In this document: piece after piece, positions 1-5,944 of the stretch
Layout of the letters: the number at the start of each line of letters is the position of its first letter
Position numbering within the stretch: the first letter of the stretch is position 1
DNA from: Eubacterium sp.
GTDB taxonomy: Bacteria; Bacillota; Clostridia; Oscillospirales; Acutalibacteraceae
DNA: 5,944 nucleotides
Assembly: GCA_029059925.1 (NCBI GenBank)
Contig: JAIDVA010000181.1
Coordinates: 1 to 5,944 of the forward strand
Direction of reading: 5' to 3'
Notes under the pieces: model-generated
Database searches by the model: none
Seen by the model: the letters and a program-made list of their open reading frames with translations, nothing else
What the model was told of the DNA's origin: nothing
Made by a program: the position numbers and the translations under genes

Positions 1-1
1 A

Positions 2-1909
2 TACCAGATTGTTGATATCATTTTTGAGGTTGACAACAAATCCCTCACAAATGGCCCTGATCTTTGGGGTCATTACGGTATTGCGCGAGAGTTTGCTGCT
101 CTTGCAGGGAGAGAACTCAAGCCGCTTGAGACCATTGATTTAACACAGTATAACAATCTTCCTAAGGTTGATATGAAGATAGAGGATAACCTCTGTCAGA
201 GATATTCCTGCCTGCAGGTTGAGCATATTAACACAAATGTAAGCCCTGTGAATATGCGCATCCGTCTTTACTATTGCGGTATGCGTGCTATCAATTTCCT
301 TGCTGACCTTACAAACTATCTTATGCTTGAAATGGGACAGCCAATGCACGCTTTTGATTCTCGTAAGGTTGAAAAAATCCGTATCAAGAGATTTGATACA
401 CCTTTCACCTTCCGGACCCTTGATGGTGTTGAAAGAAATATTGACGAGAATACACTTATGATCTGCAATGACAATACACCTGTTGCTATTGCAGGTATTA
501 TGGGCGGTCTTGACAGTGAGATTGTTGAGGATACAACAACCCTTACTCTCGAATCTGCAACCTTCAATGCAGTATCAATCCGTAAGTCAACTGTTCGTCT
601 TTCTCACAGAACAGATGCGTCCATGCGCTATGAAAAATGCCTTGATCCTGAAATGACGGTTTCTGCTATTGCTCGCTTTGTTAAGCTTATGACTGATATT
701 GACAGCGGTGTTCAGGTCGTATCTGCACTTACAGATGAATACGCTTATCATTATGATACAGTTGAGCTTGATTTTGATAAGGCATTTGTTGACAGATACA
801 CAGGCATTAAAATTGACAATGATACAATCACAAGCACGCTTACATCACTTGGCTTTGATGTTAAGCTTGAGGATGATGATTTCAGCGTTGTTGTTCCAAG
901 CTGGAGAGCGACAAAGGATGTTACAATCAAGGCTGATATTATTGAAGAAATCACACGTATTTACGGCTATGATAACTTTGATATCCATACCGCAAATGCG
1001 CCTCTATATCCTGTAAGGGCAGATGTTGAAAAGACGGATGAGGATAAGATTAAGGATATCCTTGTAAAGCGTTTCTCACTTCACGAGCTGCATTCCTATG
1101 TGTGGGCATATTATGATGAATACAGGTCACTTGGTATTGAGGTTGAGGATAATATTAAGCTTATTAATGCAACCAATCCCAATATTGAAACCATACGCAA
1201 ATCCATTATCCCTACACAGCTTTGCCAGGTTAAGGGCAACACAGGCTTTTCAACCGATTTCGGTGTGTTTGAAATCGGCAGAGTTATTAACGGTGTTAGT
1301 GATGATAACCTTTGTGATGAGCATAAAAAGTTAGCTGTTACACTTTACAGCAAAACAAAGTCTGTTGAACAGCTTTATTTTGAGCTTAGAGATATACTTG
1401 CTGTCGTTACTGATGATATCAAGCACAAGAGCCTTGAATTCAAAGCAGCAGAGGCAGCTCATTCATATGAACACCCGAGAAATCTCAATGCTGTTATCTG
1501 CGACGGCAGGGAGCTTGGTGTAATCGGTATTGTTCACCCTGTCGTATCAAAGAAAATAGATAAAAAGGCAGCAATTGTATTTGCCGAGCTTGATGTAAAA
1601 GCATTTGCCGAGCTTTCAAATGACAGCATTTCTTATGAAGAGCCGTCAAAGTTCCCTGCAATTGAAATTGACCTTTCCTTTGTCAGTGATAAGTTTGCAC
1701 CGATTGCAAATGCAATTGCAAATGCAAAGAGCACACTTGTTAAAAAGGTAGAGGTTGTTGATACCTATGCAGACGAAAATGCAAAATCAATCACAACAAG
1801 AATAACCTTCTCACATCCTGAAAAAACACTTACTCGTGAAGAGGTTATGAATATTGTTGACGGTATTGTTGCAGGTCTTGAAGAAAAGGGTATTGCTCTG
1901 AAAAAGTAA
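2..1909 (+). CDS. pheT: Phenylalanine--tRNA ligase beta subunit, C-terminal 635 residues (5' end outside window)
   Basis: PheT pairs with PheS as a cytoplasmic (alpha-beta)2 enzyme that charges tRNA-Phe; the beta chain binds tRNA and edits mis-charged Tyr-tRNA-Phe. The frame is open from base 2, so the ATG at 173 is internal: the codons before it encode a recognisable PheT motif (NKSLT then PDLWGHYGIARE, fragment residues 12-30). Visible order: end of the B1 region; B3/B4 editing domain from about residue 65 (CQRY, then GMRAINFLADLTNY and GQPMHAFD); B5 domain about 254-325 (PSWRATKDVTIKADIIEEITRIYGYDN spread over its end); the degenerate synthetase-like core (B6/B7); and the FDX-ACB anticodon-binding domain, about 545-635, starting near SKFPAIEIDLSF. 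Bacterial PheT is about 790-800 residues, so roughly the first 160, with the OB-fold tRNA-binding domain, lie to the left, probably after pheS. Oddity: residue 18 is Gly (codon 53-55) where the family usually has Arg. Identity is secure. Confidence 0.97.
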   Translation, partial: YQIVDIIFEVDNKSLTNGPDLWGHYGIAREFAALAGRELKPLETIDLTQYNNLPKVDMKIEDNLCQRYSCLQVEHINTNVSPVNMRIRLYYCGMRAINFLADLTNYLMLEMGQPMHAFDSRKVEKIRIKRFDTPFTFRTLDGVERNIDENTLMICNDNTPVAIAGIMGGLDSEIVEDTTTLTLESATFNAVSIRKSTVRLSHRTDASMRYEKCLDPEMTVSAIARFVKLMTDIDSGVQVVSALTDEYAYHYDTVELDFDKAFVDRYTGIKIDNDTITSTLTSLGFDVKLEDDDFSVVVPSWRATKDVTIKADIIEEITRIYGYDNFDIHTANAPLYPVRADVEKTDEDKIKDILVKRFSLHELHSYVWAYYDEYRSLGIEVEDNIKLINATNPNIETIRKSIIPTQLCQVKGNTGFSTDFGVFEIGRVINGVSDDNLCDEHKKLAVTLYSKTKSVEQLYFELRDILAVVTDDIKHKSLEFKAAEAAHSYEHPRNLNAVICDGRELGVIGIVHPVVSKKIDKKAAIVFAELDVKAFAELSNDSISYEEPSKFPAIEIDLSFVSDKFAPIANAIANAKSTLVKKVEVVDTYADENAKSITTRITFSHPEKTLTREEVMNIVDGIVAGLEEKGIALKK

Positions 1910-1919
1910 TTTTATATTT

Positions 1920-1956
1920 GTAAATCTGGGCGGATTTTACTATCCGCCCTTTACTT
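1920..1956 (+). terminator. Hairpin terminator after pheT
   Basis: A perfect 8-bp GC-rich stem, GGGCGGAT (1928-1935) with ATCCGCCC (1942-1949), closes a 6-nt loop. It can be extended by an outer GTAAA/TTTAC pairing (1920-1924 with 1950-1954) across a 3-nt bulge. The stem begins 18 nt after the pheT stop and is followed by TTTACTT, a short imperfect U tract. Position and stem quality fit an intrinsic terminator; the broken U run means read-through into the hydrolase gene is possible. Confidence 0.8.
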
Positions 1957-1987
1957 AATTCTATAAACAAAATGTTTGGTGCTGGAT

Positions 1988-2641
1988 ATGATAATTAATG
2001 TTAATAATATAAATATAAATTATGAGGTGTTCGGTGAGGGTATGCCTATAATTCTCCTCCACGGAAACAGCGAGACACACAAGGTGTTTGACAAGCTGAT
2101 TGAACGGCTGCAGAATGATTATAAGGTCTATGCTATCGACAGCAGATGCCACGGTGAAAGTGAGGATACCAAAGAAATATCCTATGACCTTATGGCAGAG
2201 GATGTTATTGCCTTTATTAAAGCACTTGGGCTTGAGACGCCGATATTATACGGCTTCAGTGATGGTGGTATAGTAGGCTTGCTCATAGCAATTAAAGAGC
2301 CTGATTTGCTGTCAAAGCTGATTGTAAGCGGTGCTAATATAAATCCGAACGGCTTGCAGGAGCTTAATCTGCTTTTTTATAAAATTGCTAATCTCGTATC
2401 AAAGAATAAGCTCGTTAAAATGATGGTTACTGAACCTGACATCAAGCCATACCAGCTTAATAAAGTAAAAATACCTGTATATGTGCTTGCTGGTGAAAAA
2501 GATTTAATCAGACAGAAGCATACACAGCTTATCGCGGATAGTATACCGAACAGTACGCTTGAAATCATAAAAAATGAAACGCATGGCAGCTATATTGTTC
2601 ATAGTGATAAAATTTATCATATTATTAAGAAATTTATTTAG
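1988..2641 (+). CDS. Small alpha/beta-hydrolase fold protein, substrate unknown
   Basis: A 217-residue alpha/beta hydrolase (AB_hydrolase_1-like), presumably a cytoplasmic esterase, lipase or related hydrolase; no signal peptide is seen. Oxyanion-hole HGN is at 25-27, the strand-4 DSRCHGES motif at 51-58, and the nucleophile elbow GFSDGG at 89-94 with Ser91. The acid is Asp172 in VLAGEKD and the base His199 in ETHGSY, so the triad is complete. The stretch between elbow and acid (about 95-160) is short compared with typical 250-280-residue members, so the lid is minimal. I chose ATG 1988 because IINVNNININYEVFGEGMPIILLHG is a normal N-terminus for the fold and GGTG (1978-1981) sits 6 nt upstream; an in-frame TTG at 1976 would add only four residues. 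The SD is weak, so expression may be low. The gene lies after the pheT terminator and 77 nt before the aminotransferase; this context does not reveal a substrate. Asp92 after the nucleophile is common in esterase-like members. Confidence 0.9.
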   Translation: MIINVNNININYEVFGEGMPIILLHGNSETHKVFDKLIERLQNDYKVYAIDSRCHGESEDTKEISYDLMAEDVIAFIKALGLETPILYGFSDGGIVGLLIAIKEPDLLSKLIVSGANINPNGLQELNLLFYKIANLVSKNKLVKMMVTEPDIKPYQLNKVKIPVYVLAGEKDLIRQKHTQLIADSIPNSTLEIIKNETHGSYIVHSDKIYHIIKKFI

Positions 2642-2652
2642 CAGTATTGATA

Positions 2653-2687
2653 TTTACAAACATTGTGCAAATATGGTAAACTATAAT
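2653..2687 (+). promoter_or_regulatory. Candidate sigma-A promoter for the aminotransferase
   Basis: A perfect -10 TATAAT lies at 2682-2687, but the best -35, TTTACA (2653-2658), is 23 nt away, too far for a normal pair. An overlapping alternative fits better by spacing: TTTACA, an 18-nt spacer, then TAAACT (2677-2682) preceded by TG-N (extended -10). Either would start transcription roughly 25-35 nt before the ATG at 2719. The motifs are visible; their use is inferred. Confidence 0.5.
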
Positions 2688-2705
2688 CAATATATTAATA
2701 ATTCA

Positions 2706-2711
2706 GTGAGG
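2706..2711 (+). promoter_or_regulatory. Ribosome binding site GTGAGG of the aminotransferase
   Basis: GTGAGG ends 7 nt before the ATG at 2719 and is the only SD-like purine run in this gap, which fixes that ATG as the start. Confidence 0.7.
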
Positions 2712-2718
2712 TATCAGT

Positions 2719-3981
2719 ATGTTATATTCAGAGATGACTAAGGATGAATTACTCAAGGAGCAGAAGGCTCTTAAGAAAAGATATGATGCTTTTAAAGCAC
2801 GTGGATTAAAGCTTGATATGAGCCGCGGTAAGCCGGGGCAGGATCAGCTTGATCTTTCAACAGGCATTTATGATGTAAGAAATTATATTGCAGACGGACT
2901 TGATGTTCGTAACTATGGTATGCTTGACGGTATTCCAAGCTGTAAAAAGCTTTTTGCTGATTTGCTTGGCGTAGATGCAAAGAATGTTATTATCGGTCCT
3001 AACGCAAGTCTTACACTTATGTTTGACTATGTGTGCCAGTGTTACACTCATGGTGCAGGCAGTACACCTTGGTGCAAGCTTGATGAGGTTAAATTCCTTT
3101 GTCCTGTTCCGGGTTATGACAGACATTTTACAATCTGTGAGCATTTCGGCATTAAAATGATTAATGTTCCTATGAAGGATGACGGACCTGATATGGACGT
3201 TATCGAGGAGCTTATCAAGGACGAAAGCGTAAAGGGTATGTTCTGCGTGCCTAAGTATTCAAATCCACAGGGTATTACATACAGTGATGAGGTTGTAGAG
3301 CGTATTGCCGCTATGAAGCCTGCAGCAGAGGATTTCAGACTGATCTGGGATAATGCTTACTGTATTCATGATCTTGATGATAACGGAGACGAGCTGCTCA
3401 ATATTTTTGATGTTCTCCCTAAATATGACAATGAGGATATGGTCATTGAGGTTTGCTCAACATCAAAAATTACCTTCCCGGGTGCCGGTGTATCTGCTCT
3501 TATCGCAAGCGACAGCAACATTGCGGCTGTTAAAAAACGTCTTAACGCGCAGACAATCAGCTATGATAAAATGAATCAGCATCGTCATGTTCAGTTTTTC
3601 GGCAATGCAGATGGTGTTCGTGAGCATATGAAAAAGCACGCTCAGATTCTCAAGCCAAAGTTTGATATGGTACTCAATCACCTTGAAAATGAGCTTGGCG
3701 GTAAGGGTATTGCTACTTGGTTTAATCCGAACGGCGGTTATTTCATCAGCCTTGATGTTATGAATGGCTGTGCTAAGAGAACAGGTGAGCTTTGCAAGGA
3801 GGCTGGTGTTACACTTACAACAGTTGGTGCAACATATCCATATGGAATTGACCCTAATGACAGTAATATCCGTATTGCGCCGTCATTCCCGCCTGTTGCT
3901 GAGCTTGATATTGCAGCTGAGCTTCTTTGCATCTGTGTTCGTCTTGCCTGCACAGAAAAGCTTTTAGCTGAAAAGAACTAA
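2719..3981 (+). CDS. Type Ic aspartate aminotransferase, PLP-dependent (fold type I)
   Basis: This 420-residue protein matches the bacterial subgroup Ic aspartate aminotransferases (Asp_aminotransf family, PF12897), which interconvert aspartate plus 2-oxoglutarate and oxaloacetate plus glutamate in the cytoplasm. Visible family marks: LDMSRGKPG at 32-40 near the N-terminus; NASLTLM from Asn95, the region contacting the cofactor phosphate; SNPQG with Asn182; WDNAY with Asp211 (pairs with the pyridine nitrogen) and Tyr214; the Schiff-base lysine in STSKITFPGAG, Lys250; and the substrate-carboxylate arginine in NIRIAPSFPP, Arg385. The length is normal for the family and no key residue is missing. 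The start is set by the well-spaced SD GTGAGG and by a candidate promoter in the gap, so it is probably transcribed on its own, with possible read-through from the hydrolase. No classical terminator follows; the palindromic element downstream may serve. An aminotransferase of related specificity cannot be excluded, but the fold and subgroup are clear. Confidence 0.93.
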   Translation: MLYSEMTKDELLKEQKALKKRYDAFKARGLKLDMSRGKPGQDQLDLSTGIYDVRNYIADGLDVRNYGMLDGIPSCKKLFADLLGVDAKNVIIGPNASLTLMFDYVCQCYTHGAGSTPWCKLDEVKFLCPVPGYDRHFTICEHFGIKMINVPMKDDGPDMDVIEELIKDESVKGMFCVPKYSNPQGITYSDEVVERIAAMKPAAEDFRLIWDNAYCIHDLDDNGDELLNIFDVLPKYDNEDMVIEVCSTSKITFPGAGVSALIASDSNIAAVKKRLNAQTISYDKMNQHRHVQFFGNADGVREHMKKHAQILKPKFDMVLNHLENELGGKGIATWFNPNGGYFISLDVMNGCAKRTGELCKEAGVTLTTVGATYPYGIDPNDSNIRIAPSFPPVAELDIAAELLCICVRLACTEKLLAEKN

Positions 3982-4000
3982 TACTTAATTATTTACAGCC

Positions 4001-4025
4001 TAGGCAATGAATAGAAATCCGAACC
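4001..4025 (+). repeat. Left terminal inverted repeat of the palindromic element
   Basis: It begins TAGGCAATGA and ends AATCCGAACC. It starts 19 nt after the aminotransferase stop. Compared with the inverted right end it differs at two positions, 4011 and 4015. Confidence 0.85.
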
Positions 4026-4071
4026 TGCCCAAAATGCAGTATAAAAGCGAATTTATGAAGTTTTCGCTGTT

Positions 4072-4089
4072 GCCTTGCGTCAGCAAGGC
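4072..4089. repeat. Central perfect hairpin of the palindromic element
   Basis: GCCTTGC and GCAAGGC form a perfect 7-bp stem around the tetraloop GTCA at the centre of the 163-bp palindrome. It is not followed by a U run on either strand, so alone it is not a classical intrinsic terminator. Confidence 0.8.
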
Positions 4090-4138
4090 TGCCATCTCAA
4101 AAATCAAAATTCATCTTTTCTGCAAGCATTTTAACCAC

Positions 4139-4163
4139 GGTTCGGATTACTACTCATTGCCTA
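4139..4163 (-). repeat. Right terminal inverted repeat of the palindromic element
   Basis: It begins GGTTCGGATT and ends TCATTGCCTA, the inverse of the left end with two mismatches. It stops directly before the ATGATG at 4165-4170, which lies in frame with the downstream gene. Confidence 0.85.
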
Positions 4164-4215
4164 AATGATGAATGAGCAGGAGTCAAACAAAAAGGTTTGG
4201 CTCTCGCTTTCTTAT

Positions 4216-4221
4216 GGTGAT
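4216..4221 (+). promoter_or_regulatory. Ribosome binding site GGTGAT that decides the epimerase start
   Basis: GGTGAT matches the 3' part of the consensus AGGAGGTGAT and ends 3 nt before the ATG at 4225, correct spacing for this part of the SD. The earlier in-frame ATGs at 4165 and 4168 have only the end of the palindromic element and a TAA stop upstream, with no SD. Confidence 0.65.
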
Positions 4222-4224
4222 AAA

Positions 4225-5013
4225 ATGAAACTCGGTGCATCAACTGCCTGCTTTTATCCGCTCGAGACAGAGCAGGCGTTAAAAAAGGTTTGTGCTCTTG
4301 GCTTTGAAAAGGCGGAGGTGTTTATGAATGCACCCAGCGAGCTTGAAGAGCCATTCGCAAAACAACTTGATAAAATAGCAAGGGATGGCGGAGTGGACAT
4401 AATCTCTGTCCATCCTTTTTCAAGCTTTCTCGAGTCCTCGTGTATTTTCGGCGACTACCAAAGACGTTTTAATGATTATATCGGACTGTATCAGAAAACA
4501 TGTCATTGTGCTGCTGTGCTTGGTGCAAAATTTGTTGTTATTCACGGTGCAGTAGCGATGCCTAAAATACCAATACCGGATGAAAGATATTTTGAACGAT
4601 TCAAAATGCTTGTTGATATCGGCAGGGCTGAGGGCGTAACTGTCTGTCAGGAAAATGTAAACAGGTTTAAAAGTCAGACAATTGATTTTTGCAAAAAAAT
4701 GAGAAATGCTCTTGGCAATGATTATAATATGGTTTTTGATATCAAGCAGACTGTCAGGGCAAATCAGGATACCTTTGTATTTTTAGAAGAGTTTAAGCAT
4801 CAGATAAGACATCTGCATATCAGTGATAATTCTTCACTTGGTGATTGTCTGCCGCCCGGTAAGGGTGAATTTGATTTTCTTAAGCTGAAGAAAATTATGG
4901 ATGATGCCCATTATGACGGTGATGCTGTTATAGAAATTTATTCCGGAGGCTATGACGTTGCCAAGGAATTAAAGGAAAGTAAGGTCTATTTAGATAAGCT
5001 ATGGACAAAATAA
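4225..5013 (+). CDS. Xylose-isomerase-like TIM-barrel protein, probable sugar epimerase/isomerase
   Basis: A 262-residue cytoplasmic protein of the AP_endonuc_2 / xylose isomerase-like TIM-barrel family (PF01261). It starts with the usual first strand MKLGASTACF, and strand-end motifs recur through the barrel: SVHPF (His63), VIHGA (His107), QENVNR (Glu143), VFDIKQT (Asp172), HLHISDN (His198) and VIEIYSGG (Glu237). Glu143, Asp172, His198 and Glu237 have the order and approximate spacing of the divalent-metal ligands in D-psicose/D-tagatose 3-epimerases. The larger metal-ligand set of endonuclease IV is not apparent, so sugar epimerisation or isomerisation is favoured over DNA repair. The substrate cannot be told. 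An in-frame extension to ATG 4165 would add 20 poorly conserved-looking residues and lacks an SD; I prefer ATG 4225. The gene's end overlaps the following permease start by 13 nt, implying one operon and a shared substrate or pathway. Promoter not identified; the upstream palindrome may influence expression. Confidence 0.88.
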   Translation: MKLGASTACFYPLETEQALKKVCALGFEKAEVFMNAPSELEEPFAKQLDKIARDGGVDIISVHPFSSFLESSCIFGDYQRRFNDYIGLYQKTCHCAAVLGAKFVVIHGAVAMPKIPIPDERYFERFKMLVDIGRAEGVTVCQENVNRFKSQTIDFCKKMRNALGNDYNMVFDIKQTVRANQDTFVFLEEFKHQIRHLHISDNSSLGDCLPPGKGEFDFLKLKKIMDDAHYDGDAVIEIYSGGYDVAKELKESKVYLDKLWTK

Positions 5014-5891
5014 GCAACAGAACAAAGGGTATAATTTGTATTTTGCTGTCAGCGCTGGCTTTCAGCGGAATGAGCAGTTTTATCAACCTTTCCGGTGATG
5101 TTCCCGTGGCACAAAAGGTTTTTTTCAGAAATCTTGTTGCACTGTTTATAGCAAGTATTACCCTTATTAAAAACAAAGAAAGCTTTAAGCCTCATAAGGG
5201 CTGTTTAAAATTTCATATCATCAGATCCAGCGCAGGACTTCTTGGTGTATTCGGCAACTTTTATGCCACAACAAAAATGGCATCAACGGCAGATGCGGCT
5301 ATACTCAACAAAATGAGCCCGTTTTTTACACTGCTGTTTTCCGCATTGTTCCTTAAGGAAAAGGTGAAACCAAAGCAAGCAATTGCAATCGGTATTGCCT
5401 TTGCCGGCGCAATGCTCGTGATTAAGCCGACTATGAGCAATTCGGAGTTACTGCCGTCACTCTGTGGCTTTATCGGCGGTGTATGTGCAGGTGGTGCATA
5501 TACCTGTGTCCGTCACATGGGCAATAAGGGCGAAAACGGAAGATTTACCGTGTTTTTCTTTTCATTATTTTCCTGCGTGGTTACAGCACCGTATCTTATT
5601 TTTAATTTCCACCCAATGACCGCTAAGCAGTGGTTTTATCTTATAATGGTTGGTGTGTGTGCAGCAGGCGGACAGTTTGGCATTACCGCAGCCTATACCT
5701 TTGCCCCCAGCAGAGAAATTTCAGTATATGACTATTCAAATGTAATCTTCACTGCAATCAGCGGTTACTTTTTCCTTGGCGGCCAGGTACCTGACTTGTG
5801 GTCGTTTATTGGATATATCATTATCTGTGCAATGGCAATTTGGATGTTCATATACAATAACAGGGAATATAACCTAAAAAAATCAACTTAA
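5001..5891 (+). CDS. EamA/DMT-superfamily permease, ten predicted membrane helices
   Basis: A 296-residue inner-membrane protein of the drug/metabolite transporter superfamily (two EamA repeats, PF00892). Members export or import amino acids, nucleotides, sugars or other small metabolites; the substrate here is unknown. Hydrophobic segments lie roughly at 9-30, 40-57, 72-91, 98-118, 124-142, 150-168, 182-201, 211-230, 238-257 and 264-284, the normal ten. The end of the first repeat has the family signature, AAILNKMSPFFTLLFSALFL at 99-118 followed by KEK and GAMLVIKP at 136-143. The second repeat has FAPSREISVYDYSNVIF before helix nine. Length is typical. Its ATG overlaps the epimerase end by 13 nt in another frame and has no well-placed SD (nearest purine run TAAGG is 16 nt away), which points to translational coupling. 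The next in-frame ATG, codon 24, would remove helix one. No terminator is seen in the 53 nt that follow. Confidence 0.92.
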   Translation: MDKISNRTKGIICILLSALAFSGMSSFINLSGDVPVAQKVFFRNLVALFIASITLIKNKESFKPHKGCLKFHIIRSSAGLLGVFGNFYATTKMASTADAAILNKMSPFFTLLFSALFLKEKVKPKQAIAIGIAFAGAMLVIKPTMSNSELLPSLCGFIGGVCAGGAYTCVRHMGNKGENGRFTVFFFSLFSCVVTAPYLIFNFHPMTAKQWFYLIMVGVCAAGGQFGITAAYTFAPSREISVYDYSNVIFTAISGYFFLGGQVPDLWSFIGYIIICAMAIWMFIYNNREYNLKKST

Positions 5892-5921
5892 ATCCAATAT
5901 ATTGATGTAAAGAAAAACTAC

Positions 5922-5944
5922 TTGCATTTTGCTATATATTGTGT
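5922..5944 (+). promoter_or_regulatory. Possible -35 box of a promoter cut by the window edge
   Basis: TTGCAT (5922-5927) resembles TTGACA and is followed by exactly 17 nt before the window ends, so a -10 at the usual spacing would begin just outside. Half a promoter cannot be judged; this is tentative. Confidence 0.2.

Larger units (their letters stand above)
4001..4163. mobile_element. MITE-like palindromic element (163 bp, 25-bp terminal inverted repeats)
   Basis: The gap between the aminotransferase and epimerase genes is largely one imperfect palindrome. Its outer 25 bp (4001-4025 and 4139-4163) are inverted copies matching at 23 positions. Inside, matching blocks keep the same order on both arms: AAAATGC (4031-4037) with GCATTTT (4126-4132), AAAAG (4043-4047) with CTTTT (4115-4119), GAATTT (4049-4054) with AAATTC (4107-4112), and a central GCCTTGC/GCAAGGC stem (4072-4078, 4083-4089) with loop GTCA. 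The whole can fold into one long, interrupted hairpin. It holds no credible gene. Both ends read TA, as expected if a TA target was duplicated by an IS630/Tc1-mariner-type transposase; if so the element proper is 4003-4161. Symmetry is seen directly; mobility is inferred, since only one copy is in view. Alternatives are a structured RNA or a bidirectional terminator. Confidence 0.65.

Noticed and set aside
173..175. ATG at 173 as the start of the synthetase gene
   Set aside because: The frame is open to the left edge and encodes a conserved PheT motif upstream, so this is an internal methionine.
140..349. Minus-strand open frame across the start of pheT
   Set aside because: It lies wholly opposite conserved pheT coding sequence and has no recognisable domain or SD. 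The other minus-strand frames across the coding genes were rejected for the same reason.
1972..1998. Nine-codon upstream reading frame (ATG 1972 to TAA 1998) overlapping the hydrolase start
   Set aside because: It has no SD, no regulatory-peptide signature and ordinary composition; chance occurrence is more likely than a leader peptide.
2857..3144. Minus-strand 95-residue open frame inside the aminotransferase gene
   Set aside because: It is antisense to a strongly conserved enzyme, Cys-rich by codon shadowing, and has no start context.
4001..4163. CRISPR array, tRNA or known riboswitch in the intergenic gap
   Set aside because: There are no regularly spaced direct repeats, no cloverleaf or CCA end, and no riboswitch core that I recognise; the symmetry is a single inverted repeat.
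4225..5013. Endonuclease IV (DNA repair) identity for the TIM-barrel gene
   Set aside because: The fold family is shared, but the larger set of metal-binding His/Asp residues of endonuclease IV is not seen; the E-D-H-E set fits sugar epimerases better.
5895..5904. Perfect 10-bp palindrome CAATATATTG after the permease gene
   Set aside because: It is AT-only apart from its ends, short, and not followed by a U run, so it is neither a terminator nor a supported operator.

Overview
The window is chromosomal DNA from a low-to-moderate GC (about 40% by eye) bacterium, most likely a gut-type Clostridia member of the Oscillospiraceae/Ruminococcaceae kind. That placement is inferred from codon use rich in T/A-ending codons, Firmicutes-style SD and promoter motifs, a long PheT with the NKSLT-PDLWGH type motif, and a type Ic aspartate aminotransferase. 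No phage, plasmid, CRISPR, tRNA or rRNA signal was seen.

Layout, all genes on the + strand: (1) 2-1909, the C-terminal 635 residues of PheT (phenylalanyl-tRNA synthetase beta chain), cut by the left edge and closed by a GC-rich hairpin terminator at 1920-1956. (2) 1988-2641, a small alpha/beta hydrolase with a complete Ser-Asp-His triad but a minimal lid. (3) A 77-bp gap with a perfect TATAAT and a good SD, then 2719-3981, a PLP-dependent type Ic aspartate aminotransferase. (4) 3982-4224, a 243-bp gap mostly filled by a 163-bp imperfect palindrome (4001-4163). Its 25-bp terminal inverted repeats match at 23 positions and end in TA on both sides, which looks like a MITE of the IS630/Tc1-mariner type or a similar palindromic repeat. 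(5) 4225-5013, a xylose-isomerase-like TIM-barrel protein with an E-D-H-E metal set as in ketose 3-epimerases. It overlaps by 13 nt (6) 5001-5891, a ten-helix EamA/DMT-family permease. The last 53 bp hold only a possible -35 box cut by the right edge.

The genes form at least three transcription units: the end of pheT; the hydrolase and aminotransferase (the latter with its own candidate promoter); and the coupled epimerase-permease pair, which plausibly handles one carbohydrate-like or small polar substrate. PheT and the aminotransferase are housekeeping functions in translation and amino-acid/nitrogen metabolism. I see no convincing new multi-gene system. The palindromic element is the most unexplained structure, followed by the unassigned epimerase-permease pair.
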